Assembly (NCBI GenBank): GCA_964616835.1
Contig: CAZTSG010000050.1
Location: 1 to 9,830, forward strand
DNA: 9,830 nucleotides
Direction of reading: 5' to 3'
From: JAAOZP01 sp964616835
GTDB taxonomy: Archaea > Thermoproteota > EX4484-205 > JAAOZP01
The notes under the pieces were generated by a model. That model was given only the letters and a program-made list of their open reading frames with translations, had not been told where the DNA came from and ran no database searches. The translations under genes were made by a program, and so were the position numbers. Shown here piece by piece: positions 1-5,765 of this stretch (position 1 is the first letter of the stretch; every line of letters starts with the position of its first letter).

Positions 1-1289
1 TCGAGTAGCCATTTCCACAGAGGTAGAAACTTAATCCTCCGGCCATCGTGCTTTTCTACTCCTTCATAGTCCCAAGTGATCACGGTTAAGTCGTTGCAGT
101 CTAGCTCCTCAGAGGCCTTCACTAGCGCGCTTATTTCCCTCTCCTTCGTATCGAAATCCTCTATATTGTAGCATACCTGTATTAATTGCTTAACCTTTCC
201 ACCACTCTTTATAACGAAGTCCACCTCCTTATTATTGGAGCTGAAATAGAACAAGTTTTCGTTTGGAGTGAGGCCTTTCTTTAAGAGTTCTGAGAAAAAC
301 AGGTTCTCCATGAGCCTGCTCGTGCTTTCAACTCCATTAACGATGAGCAGGCCATTATCCACTAAGTATATCTTTGGAATAGTCTGCTCCACTTCCTTAT
401 AAGATCTAGAATACTTCCTTAAAGTGTATAAAACTAACGAGTCTGAAAAATACTCAACATAGTTGTAAAGAGTGTTCTTACTAACCTTCATCTCCAAGGA
501 TTTAATATAGTTATAAAACTTATGGATTGAAAAATACGTGGATGACACTAAACTCTTAACCATTAATCTAAGGACTCTTATGTTCTTAACCTTGAACCTC
601 TCTATTATGTCCCTATAGATAGTAACCTCAAATATTTCCTTCAAGATCTTTTCCCTTTCCTTTTCGAATAGTACTACTTCAGGATAGCTTCCCATCATGT
701 ATTTCTGAAGGAGATTCAGAAGCATAGCTTTCTTCGAAGAGGAAAGATACTTTTCCGCTTCAAAGCCTTTTGCCCTCAAGAACTCTTTGAAGTTAAAAGG
801 ATAGATGTAGTAGGGAAGAGTCCTTCCCCTTAGACTTGTTGCGACCTCCATGGATAGAAGCTTGGAGGAAGACCCGCTGACATACACTTGAATTCTCTCG
901 CTATCTACAACGCTACGCACAAACCTTTCCCAATAAGGGACGTTCTGAACCTCGTCTAGAAAAAGGTAAATCTTTTGCTTCTTATTTTCAGGGTAAATCT
1001 CGTAGAAAATATTAAGCATGTTCCTTAAATCCTCTATGGTACAGCCGATTAACAAGTCGCTTTCAAGGTTAACGTAAAGTATTCTGCTTTTATCAATATT
1101 GTTACGCAATAATTCCCCTATAACTTGAAACATGAAGAACGTTTTACCTGCTCTTCTCGGCCCAATTATAGATATGGCTCTTTTTATCGGAAGATTAGCC
1201 TCTATCTTAAGGTCCCTTTTCACAAGCTTAGGTAACTCGGATTCTTGGAAATCTTTTATCACTCTTATCCAGGTCTCTCGCGTTACCAT
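1..1289 (-). CDS. COG1373-type AAA ATPase with DUF4143 and nuclease-like C-terminus (3' end beyond window)
   Basis: Open minus-strand frame from ATG at 1287-1289 to the left edge, at least 429 codons, so only the last residues are missing. Seen: Walker A GPRRAGKT at residues 43-50 (forward 1140-1163), Walker B LFLDE around 109-113 followed by VQN, a DUF4143-like block KIYLVDNGLL near 304-314, and a PD-(D/E)XK-like tail with EVDFVI (E355, D357) and IQVCYN (Q371). The usual nuclease E-x-K reads Q-x-C, so cleavage activity is doubtful. The family (predicted AAA+ ATPase, COG1373) is found in many copies in thermophilic archaea and its function is largely unknown. Start choice: a TATA box about 26 bases upstream suggests a leaderless mRNA beginning at this ATG. 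Base composition is strongly AT-rich compared with the right end of the window. Family call is firm, role unknown. Confidence 0.88.
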   Translation of the reverse strand, partial: MVTRETWIRVIKDFQESELPKLVKRDLKIEANLPIKRAISIIGPRRAGKTFFMFQVIGELLRNNIDKSRILYVNLESDLLIGCTIEDLRNMLNIFYEIYPENKKQKIYLFLDEVQNVPYWERFVRSVVDSERIQVYVSGSSSKLLSMEVATSLRGRTLPYYIYPFNFKEFLRAKGFEAEKYLSSSKKAMLLNLLQKYMMGSYPEVVLFEKEREKILKEIFEVTIYRDIIERFKVKNIRVLRLMVKSLVSSTYFSIHKFYNYIKSLEMKVSKNTLYNYVEYFSDSLVLYTLRKYSRSYKEVEQTIPKIYLVDNGLLIVNGVESTSRLMENLFFSELLKKGLTPNENLFYFSSNNKEVDFVIKSGGKVKQLIQVCYNIEDFDTKEREISALVKASEELDCNDLTVITWDYEGVEKHDGRRIKFLPLWKWLL

Positions 1290-1301
1290 CGTATTATTTA
1301 T

Positions 1302-1328
1302 AGGGAAACTAATTTAAAAAGTTTCCCT
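1302..1328 (-). promoter_or_regulatory. TATA box inside a perfect 9-bp inverted repeat (candidate operator)
   Basis: Arms AGGGAAACT (1302-1310) and AGTTTCCCT (1320-1328) are perfect inverted copies around a 9-base AT-rich spacer. Read on the minus strand, the spacer and its edge give TTTTTAAATT (1311-1320), centred about 26 bases before the ATG at 1289, with a purine/A-rich BRE-like stretch upstream. A dimeric repressor on this palindrome would block TBP/TFB binding. The symmetry and spacing are seen; the repressor is inferred and could be autoregulation. Confidence 0.6.
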
Positions 1329-1331
1329 CTT

Positions 1332-1396
1332 TAGAGAACCATCTATCTCGACGAATCATTACGCCACCTAGGTGTTTTATTAAATTAGGTTCTCTA
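1332..1396. repeat. 9-bp inverted repeat enclosing a 10-bp palindrome
   Basis: TAGAGAACC at 1332-1340 and GGTTCTCTA at 1388-1396 are perfect inverted copies 47 bases apart. Between them lies the perfect palindrome CACCTAGGTG (1365-1374). It lies in the AT-rich intergenic DNA upstream of the minus-strand ATPase and just beyond its operator-like repeat. No target-site duplication is obvious, so calling it a miniature transposable element is unsupported. A distal regulatory site or cruciform is equally possible. Confidence 0.35.
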
Positions 1397-1478
1397 TTTT
1401 GCGTATCCGAATCAGCATGCATTATTTTTTACTCAACAAATAGTTGAATCACGAGTATAATACTTATGGTTCGACTAT

Positions 1479-2168
1479 TCAGATCTTTGAGAGAATGTTC
1501 GAATACTTCTCAATCCTCATAAGTTTTCCTTCTGGTTGTATGAGCCATGTCATCCAGCAGAGCTCTATCGGCCTATATCCGCATGCTAAAGCAACCTCCT
1601 CGGCCTTCCTGATGAACTCCATATCGTTGTCGACGGGGTTTAAGCCGGCTTTAACCAGAATCTCATTAATTACTCTCTTAACAATCTTATCAGGCATTAC
1701 CGTGTCAACGCCTCCCATCATCCTCAAGTATTGGAAAGTTATTAAGCCAACGCCCTTAATCCTCCCGATGGGGTCTTTCCTCCAGTTTTCAAGACTGGCT
1801 TTCCCAGACCAAGTTCTAAGAGCCTCCCTATCATCATCGCTCAAGGTTGAAAGATATGAGGCAATCTCCCTGGCAATACTCCAAGACCTCTTATTCCTCC
1901 ATACTGTTCTCAGCCTTCTCATGCTTGCCCCGGCAAGGTCTTTCAAACCCCTTATCTCCCCGTTTTCAACAAACCTCTTGCTGAACTCCTCAACCTTCGG
2001 GACGACAGCAGTGAAATAGTTTAAGCCTATCGAAGTGAAGGCAGCGTCAACAACCATCAGGACAACACTCCCGCCCCACCTCTCAGTCCTAAGACACCTG
2101 TCACAATGCTCCTTGAGACCCGGAACACTCCTCATATAACTATCAACCACTTCCTTCAACGAAGCCAT
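1479..2168 (-). CDS. Conserved-looking protein with a weak HhH-GPD DNA glycosylase resemblance
   Basis: 229 residues, soluble, no signal peptide or membrane segment. Residues 137-152 (IKGVGLITFQYLRMMG) resemble the helix-hairpin-helix of endonuclease III-type glycosylases (consensus LPGVGxxTAxxL). They are followed by VDTVMPDKIVKRV (154-166), where an Asp and a downstream basic segment recall the catalytic Asp region (VDTHVxRV). The usual C-terminal iron-sulfur Cys cluster is absent; only C22-x2-C25 is present near the N-terminus. If the resemblance is real, the protein would bind damaged or structured DNA and might excise bases. The start is set by ATG at 2166-2168 with the TATA-like TTATTAAATT (2190-2199) about 27 bases upstream. 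The plus-strand frame opposite it is a shadow. The existence of the gene is well supported; the glycosylase link is inference and a lineage-specific unknown is the alternative. Confidence 0.75.
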   Translation of the reverse strand: MASLKEVVDSYMRSVPGLKEHCDRCLRTERWGGSVVLMVVDAAFTSIGLNYFTAVVPKVEEFSKRFVENGEIRGLKDLAGASMRRLRTVWRNKRSWSIAREIASYLSTLSDDDREALRTWSGKASLENWRKDPIGRIKGVGLITFQYLRMMGGVDTVMPDKIVKRVINEILVKAGLNPVDNDMEFIRKAEEVALACGYRPIELCWMTWLIQPEGKLMRIEKYSNILSKI

Positions 2169-2189
2169 GCTACCCCGAAGAAAGATGTT

Positions 2190-2199
2190 AATTTAATAA
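2190..2199 (-). promoter_or_regulatory. TATA box for the HhH-like gene
   Basis: TTATTAAATT on the minus strand is centred about 27 bases before the ATG at 2168, the spacing shown by other genes in this window, so transcription probably starts at or next to the start codon. Confidence 0.5.
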
Positions 2200-2356
2200 T
2201 TTTAATCCTAACTTTAAACGAGGCTCGCTATCACACGGTTGGTAATCTTCTCTGAATAATTCATAAGCTTTACATGTCATAATTATTTTCTCGAAACAGC
2301 CGCTGATAACCCTTGTTTTTACAAAGTAACTTCTCTGCGTGCTTTCAACGACATTG

Positions 2357-2719
2357 TCAACTAGAGTTTCTCCCTTGCGGTTCAGAATTCTTTCCATGAC
2401 AAGACTTAGCTGCAATCTGTTTCAATTTCTCGTCTTCAGTTACAAGTGGTACCTCAAGGATTGCGCTCGCAGTAATGTAGTAGTCATCGTAGAATGTAAT
2501 ATTGTTTTCAACGGCCAAATCGAGTACAGCCGGATGATTCAAACCCTCCAGCCTATCACATTGAAGCCGTCCATTAGGAAAACCTTGGTTAAAGTTGCGA
2601 TTAGGTCCTTAGCCTCACCCAGAGTTATGTCTTTCTTTTAGGGAAACCCATTTCCAAAGCGCGTTTCCAGCCTCGTAAGCTGCAATATCAAGGGTTGCCG
2701 TATCGCTAAGCTTTTTCAT
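2357..2719 (-). pseudogene. VapC-like PIN-domain toxin remnant with two frameshifts
   Basis: Three successive minus-strand frames give consecutive pieces of one PIN protein. The first (from ATG at 2717-2719) contains TLDIAAYEAGNALWKW, including the PIN Glu region. The second contains LGEAKDLIATLTKVF. The third contains VLDLAVENNITFYDDYYITA and PLVTEDEKL, with the C-terminal Asp residues. Breaks lie near 2630-2640 (an extra A in an A-rich run joining KE to DITLGE) and near 2550-2556. The first catalytic Asp block expected at the N-terminus is not readable; the frame continues upstream only into the promoter of the plus-strand ATPase, so the 5' end appears lost. The last residues before the stop at 2357 do not look like family sequence. 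This is a dead type II toxin, inferred RNase in life, with no antitoxin recognisable beside it. A sequencing error at one indel is possible, but two indels plus the lost N-terminus make decay the better reading. Confidence 0.75.
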
Positions 2720-2779
2720 CAACTCCTCCCTAGAATGCTTAATCATTAGGAGCAGTGCCTGTCCCTCGTCTTCTAAAAG

Positions 2780-2822
2780 TTTATATAGAGTATACTCATG
2801 AGTATAATACCTATGAGTATAC
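2780..2822 (+). promoter_or_regulatory. TATA box followed by a GAGTATA palindromic array over the ATPase start
   Basis: TATA box TTTATATA (2780-2787) is followed at once by GAGTATACTC (2788-2797), itself palindromic, and by the 16-bp perfect palindrome TATACTCATGAGTATA (2791-2806). A further GAGTATA lies at 2815-2821. In all there are three direct GAGTATA copies and one inverted copy across the expected transcription start (about 2810). This is a likely operator for the ATPase gene. It also places the ATG at 2813, not the one at 2798, downstream of the predicted transcript start. Confidence 0.6.
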
Positions 2823-4111
2823 CCTTCTACGATAGGAAAGCAGAACTATCAGTCTTAGAGGAAGCAGTTTCATCGAGCAGGGCTGAGTTAATCGTCCTTT
2901 ACGGTCGGAGGAGGATAGGGAAGACAGCGTTATCGAGAAAGCTACTTGAGCAGCATCCTGGTGCCTATATTTACGTTGGGAGCTCAAGCATTAGGGAGTT
3001 TTTAACGAACGCCTCAAGGACCATGGGCAGGGCTTTCAGCTCTTTGGACGATTTCTTGGAGTACGTCTTCTTGGAATTTGGCAGGGAGAACAAAATTTTG
3101 GTTTTAGACGAGTACCAAAGGATTTCGAAAAAGCTCTCGCCCAGAATACAGTATCATTGGGATGCGAGCGCGAGGAAAAGCTGGGTTAAACTCGTACTGC
3201 TCGGTTCAACGATCGGGATGATAGAGAGGGACATTAGCTACACCGGCCCACTCTACGGGCGGGCGACGAGGATAATCAGGTTAAACGGGTTCGATTACGA
3301 AAACGCGAGGGAAATATTCAGCGAAAAAGATGAGGAAGAAATCATAAAGATATATTCCATTCTGGGAGGGACTCCGCACTACCTAATGCTGTATGAAAAA
3401 GACAAGACGATAGAGGAAAACATCAGGAACATGTTCCTGAGCCCAGGAGCGTCTCTCTACGAGGAAGTTGAAAGACTATTGTCTACTGAGTTAAGGGATT
3501 CTTCGAGGTACCTTGAGATACTCGAAGCGATAAGCATGGGGAAGACAACCCTAAAGGAGATATCGGATTACACTAGATTAGAAAGGAGTCAATTGAAGAA
3601 GTATCTGCTCATCCTCGAGAAGTTAACCCTGATAGAGCGCGAGGCGAGCGTAATGGGAAGAGGAATACCAAGGTACAAGTTCAGAGATAACTTCTTCCAT
3701 TTCTACATGAGGTTTATCCGTCCAAACGTTCCGTTCATAGAATTGAGGCAGGAGGAATACGTCTTAAACAATATAATTAAAGAATTGCAGCAATACGTAG
3801 GGAGGGTCTTCGAAAAAATATGTATATCCGTTCTTTCAAAGAAACTCCAAGGATATAAAATCGGAGCATACTGGGATAGAGAAGGGAATGAAGTAGACGC
3901 AATAGCTATCGGCGAGGGAAAAGCGATTTTCTTCGAATGTAAAATTGGGAAAATAGACCGGTCTGATGCAATAAAGTTCAAGGGGAAAACATCTGTCTTA
4001 GCAGAGAAACTAAACCTCAAAAACTTCCAAAGATACTTCATAGTACCTGAGAAAGACACGGGTGAGATAGATGGCATAGAAATCCTAGAGCTTAAACAGC
4101 TACTATCTTAA
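2813..4111 (+). CDS. COG1672-type archaeal ATPase with winged helix and DUF234 nuclease-like domain
   Basis: 432 residues from ATG 2813 (437 if the in-frame ATG at 2798 is used). Seen, numbered from 2813: N-terminal IPFYDRKAEL typical of the family; Walker A GRRRIGKT at 31-38; Walker B ILVLDEYQR with D99 and E100; STAND-like GSTIGMI near 132-138; a winged-helix segment at about 235-276; and a C-terminal DUF234/PD-(D/E)XK-like block with E334, EVDAI (E360, D362) and FFECKIGK (E375, K377). Here the E-x-K signature is complete, so nuclease activity is plausible, unlike the minus-strand ATPase at the left edge. The family is expanded and often mobile in thermophilic archaea; its substrates are unknown. 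Start: the TATA box at 2780-2787 lies only 15 bases from ATG 2798 but about 29 from ATG 2813, and the family usually starts just before the FxDR motif. Gene and family are secure; biological role is unknown. Confidence 0.9.
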   Translation: MSIPFYDRKAELSVLEEAVSSSRAELIVLYGRRRIGKTALSRKLLEQHPGAYIYVGSSSIREFLTNASRTMGRAFSSLDDFLEYVFLEFGRENKILVLDEYQRISKKLSPRIQYHWDASARKSWVKLVLLGSTIGMIERDISYTGPLYGRATRIIRLNGFDYENAREIFSEKDEEEIIKIYSILGGTPHYLMLYEKDKTIEENIRNMFLSPGASLYEEVERLLSTELRDSSRYLEILEAISMGKTTLKEISDYTRLERSQLKKYLLILEKLTLIEREASVMGRGIPRYKFRDNFFHFYMRFIRPNVPFIELRQEEYVLNNIIKELQQYVGRVFEKICISVLSKKLQGYKIGAYWDREGNEVDAIAIGEGKAIFFECKIGKIDRSDAIKFKGKTSVLAEKLNLKNFQRYFIVPEKDTGEIDGIEILELKQLLS

Positions 4112-4270
4112 CAATCTCTACGCCAAAATCCAGTAGTATGGAAAAAACGGTTTCACTTTTAATCTCGTCGAAAACAGGTTGGCGGTGCGCACTAATAATT
4201 TAGGACGAGTTAATTCTAGGTGGGATGTACGGCGCTCGGTTTGGATCGGGAAAAGAATGTATCCAAAAGA

Positions 4271-4318
4271 TTAAAATAGGGATACTTTTAGCATATAAGT
4301 ATGGTGAAAAAAGCATGA
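4271..4318 (+). promoter_or_regulatory. vapB promoter, five-codon leader ORF and Shine-Dalgarno site
   Basis: The TATA-like TTAAAATA (4271-4278) is about 27 bases before ATG 4301, which opens a five-codon frame (M-V-K-K-A-stop, 4301-4318). Its TGA overlaps the vapB ATG (4315-4317) as ATGA. GGTGA (4303-4307) is also a Shine-Dalgarno match 7 bases before ATG 4315 and decides that start. A second AT-rich element, CTTTTAGCATATAAG (4285-4299), could serve as an alternative TATA box. Confidence 0.45.
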
Positions 4319-4554
4319 GTTATACTATTACTGAGAAAGGTACGGTAACAATCCCTGCCGAGGTTAGAAAAAAGTACGGGTTGAAAAAAGGCTCTCGGGT
4401 CAAGTTCGTGGAGACCGAGGGGGGAATCCTGATTGTCCCAATAATCCCGTTGGAGGAGCTTTTCGGCGTGGACAAGAACGTTAAGAAAACAGTGCATCAA
4501 ATGATCAAAGAGCTCCAGGAGGAAAGGAGGAGGGAAGCATCTGAAGAAGGATAG
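4315..4554 (+). CDS. vapB: VapB-type antitoxin, SpoVT/AbrB domain
   Basis: 79 residues. The N-terminal swapped-hairpin DNA-binding domain is clear: TITEKGTVTIPAEVRKKYGL, then KKGSRVKFVE and a strand ILIVPI, matching the AbrB consensus KGQVTIPxxIRxxLGIxxG. The C-terminal, charged helical half (about residues 55-79, rich in E, K and R) is the part that in such proteins binds the toxin. It should neutralise the PIN toxin encoded directly downstream and, with it, repress its own promoter. The start is chosen at ATG 4315 because of GGTGA 7 bases upstream and because the AbrB domain begins right there; the frame stays open upstream to an ATG at 4225, but that extension has no AbrB-like sequence. 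Its 3' end overlaps the toxin reading frame by 14 bases and carries the toxin's ribosome-binding site. Confidence 0.88.
   Translation: MSYTITEKGTVTIPAEVRKKYGLKKGSRVKFVETEGGILIVPIIPLEELFGVDKNVKKTVHQMIKELQEERRREASEEG
4526..4533 (+). promoter_or_regulatory. Strong Shine-Dalgarno for vapC, inside vapB
   Basis: GGAGGAGG holds two overlapping GGAGG cores. The 3' core ends 7 bases before CTG 4541 and far from ATG 4631. This spacing supports initiation at the CTG codon. Confidence 0.65.
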
Positions 4555-4948
4555 GCTTGTCTTCGACACAGGCCCGCTCCTCCTCTATTTTGCTGAGGAT
4601 AATCGCGTCAAGGGTTTTTTAGACGAGGTCATGGCGGGTAAGGCAGAAGGTTATACGTGTGAAATCAACATCGCAGAACTCTATTATAAAACCTGTGAGA
4701 AACTAGGTCGAGAAGCCGCTGAAGTTAGGAACGCGTCCATCAGACACTCCAAAATCTCGATATTGCCCTTAGATGAAAGGCTTACGCATGCTGCAGGAGG
4801 CTTGAAATGTATTTACAGAGGAAAGCTTTCTCTAGCAGATGCCTATATTCTGGCAGCCGCAAAAATATTAGGAGGAACCCTGATAACAACAGACTCTCGA
4901 CTTGCAGAGCTTAAAATAGTACCAGCCAAATTGATTGAAATCCCTTAG
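4541..4948 (+). CDS. vapC: VapC-type PIN ribonuclease toxin with apparent CTG start
   Basis: 135 residues if read from CTG 4541. All four acidic PIN residues are present: D9 in LVFDTGPLLLYF, E46 in NIAELYY, D100 in LSLADAYILAAAK, D118 in LITTDSRL. The family cleaves RNA with Mg2+ and is held inactive by its AbrB-type partner, here VapB upstream (14-base overlap). No ATG, GTG or TTG exists in this frame between the preceding in-frame stop (4502-4504) and ATG 4631. Starting at 4631 would delete residues 1-30 including D9 and the first strand. CTG 4541 sits exactly where the family starts (M-K-K-D-R-L-V-F-D) and 7 bases after a GGAGG core. So the gene either uses a rare CTG start, was ATG and has been crippled by one substitution, or is made as a +1-frameshifted fusion with VapB. 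The product call is firm; expression is uncertain. Confidence 0.8.
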   Translation: MKKDRLVFDTGPLLLYFAEDNRVKGFLDEVMAGKAEGYTCEINIAELYYKTCEKLGREAAEVRNASIRHSKISILPLDERLTHAAGGLKCIYRGKLSLADAYILAAAKILGGTLITTDSRLAELKIVPAKLIEIP

Positions 4949-5053
4949 CATATCTGTGCTACCCTAAGTATTTTCCCAGCTGATTATTGAGCTTGGAAAC
5001 GCGCGCTAGAACTCCGTTTCTAACAGAACTTTTTCAAGGAATGTAGAAGTTGG

Positions 5054-5090
5054 ACTAGTAAAACTTTAAATACTAGTAAAACTTTTTCAA
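5054..5090 (+). promoter_or_regulatory. Leaderless promoter with 14-bp tandem direct repeat
   Basis: ACTAGTAAAACTTT occurs at 5054-5067 and 5072-5085 (period 18 bases) and each copy contains the palindrome ACTAGT. The TATA box TTTAAATA (5065-5072) lies between and overlaps them, centred about 27 bases before GTG 5095. An 11-base copy of the promoter end, AACTTTTTCAA (5080-5090), also occurs at 5027-5037. The repeats are a natural site for cooperative binding by the AbrB-type antitoxin, an inference from how such operons are usually controlled. Confidence 0.6.
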
Positions 5091-5094
5091 AAGC

Positions 5095-5358
5095 GTGGAA
5101 GAAATAGAAGACGTTACAAAGGTTTCTTCAAAGGGTCAGGTCGTGATTCCGAAAGAGATAAGAGAGAGGCTTGGAATTCTTCCTGGAGAGAAAATCATAG
5201 TAATGACTAGGAATGATGAAATAGTTTTGAAGAAGGCGAGAAGGCTAAGCTTAGAAGAGTTGTCTGAAAAAATAGCCGCCGCCGCTGAGAAGAACAAGAT
5301 AGATGTGGAAAAGCTTATAGAAGAGGCCGTAAGATGGGCAAGATCAAAGCAGTCTTAG
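5095..5358 (+). CDS. vapB: VapB-type antitoxin, AbrB domain, GTG start
   Basis: 87 residues. AbrB domain at about 7-50: TKVSSKGQVVIPKEIRERLG, then LPGEKIIVM and EIVLKKA, a textbook match to this DNA-binding fold. The C-terminal third (about 51-87) is a charged helical tail (LSLEELSEKIAAAAEK, KLIEEAVRWAR) expected to wrap the toxin. The GTG start at 5095 falls exactly where transcription should begin from the TATA box at 5065-5072, implying a leaderless mRNA. The last 25 bases overlap the PIN toxin gene, the tight coupling typical of such pairs. It is quite unlike the antitoxin at 4315 outside the AbrB core, so the two pairs are not a recent duplication. Confidence 0.9.
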   Translation: MEEIEDVTKVSSKGQVVIPKEIRERLGILPGEKIIVMTRNDEIVLKKARRLSLEELSEKIAAAAEKNKIDVEKLIEEAVRWARSKQS

Positions 5359-5765
5359 ACACAAACATTCTAATATCGCTTCTGTTCAAAAAAGGTTTAG
5401 CTAAGGAGTTTTCCAGGCTGATGGAAAAAAGAAACGTTGAATTCTACTCTTCTGAAGAAATACTGAGAGAACTAGCTAGAGTACTGACTTACCCGAAAAT
5501 CGAAGAGGTGTTTAAAAAGACTGGAATAGATAAAACAACAGCATTAGAATCTGTAATAGCAATATTAAAGATAATGAATCCAAAAGTGAAGGTTGACGCC
5601 GTAAAAAGGGATCCGTTAGATAATAAAGTTTTAGAATGCGCGCTTGAAGCAGGAGCAAAATACATAGTTAGCGGAGACAAGCATTTGCTCGAATTGAAAA
5701 AATTCAGAAAAATAGAAATATTAACAGCAAGAGAATTTTTGGATAAAACAAGTTCATCCTCATAG
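5334..5765 (+). CDS. PIN-domain toxin of the COG1569 type, partner of the adjacent AbrB antitoxin
   Basis: 143 residues. PIN landmarks: AVLDTNILISLLF with D9; SSEEILRELARVL with E46; the RDPLDNKVLECALEAGAKYIV stretch is represented by D93 and D96; SGDKHLLEL with D115. All acidic residues needed for Mg2+-dependent RNA cleavage are present, so the toxin looks intact. The RDPxDN and SGDKHLL signatures point to the COG1569 branch (putative toxin component, PIN family) and not to the classical VapC branch seen at 4541. ATG 5334 lies inside the antitoxin gene, 25 bases before its stop ends, with GAGG (5323-5326) 7 bases upstream. It ends in a Ser-rich tail (TSSSS). The gene is AT-rich, with many ATA and AAA codons. 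Confidence 0.9.
   Translation: MGKIKAVLDTNILISLLFKKGLAKEFSRLMEKRNVEFYSSEEILRELARVLTYPKIEEVFKKTGIDKTTALESVIAILKIMNPKVKVDAVKRDPLDNKVLECALEAGAKYIVSGDKHLLELKKFRKIEILTAREFLDKTSSSS

Noticed and set aside
1444..2019. A 191-codon plus-strand frame
   Set aside because: It lies entirely opposite the HhH-like gene, has low-complexity Ser/Leu/Ile composition typical of an antisense shadow, and lacks a promoter.
2188..2415. A 75-codon minus-strand frame behind the VapC remnant
   Set aside because: It begins inside the remnant, ends at the TATA region of the HhH-like gene, shows no recognisable motif and has no convincing ribosome site. It may be chance or decayed sequence.
2641..2668. GGAAAC...GTTTCC inverted hexamers resembling the ATPase operator arms
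   Set aside because: They lie within the coding remnant of vapC, have only 6-bp arms with a different spacer, and no adjacent promoter.
4112..4215. A roughly 35-codon open stretch on the minus strand downstream of the ATPase
   Set aside because: It reads like protein (PVFDEIKSETVFSILLDFG) but has no start codon and stops at both ends. It could be a gene relic, but I cannot match it to a family.
4225..4314. N-terminal extension of the first antitoxin to ATG 4225
   Set aside because: The added residues do not resemble the AbrB family, and the GGTGA site and AbrB domain both point to ATG 4315.
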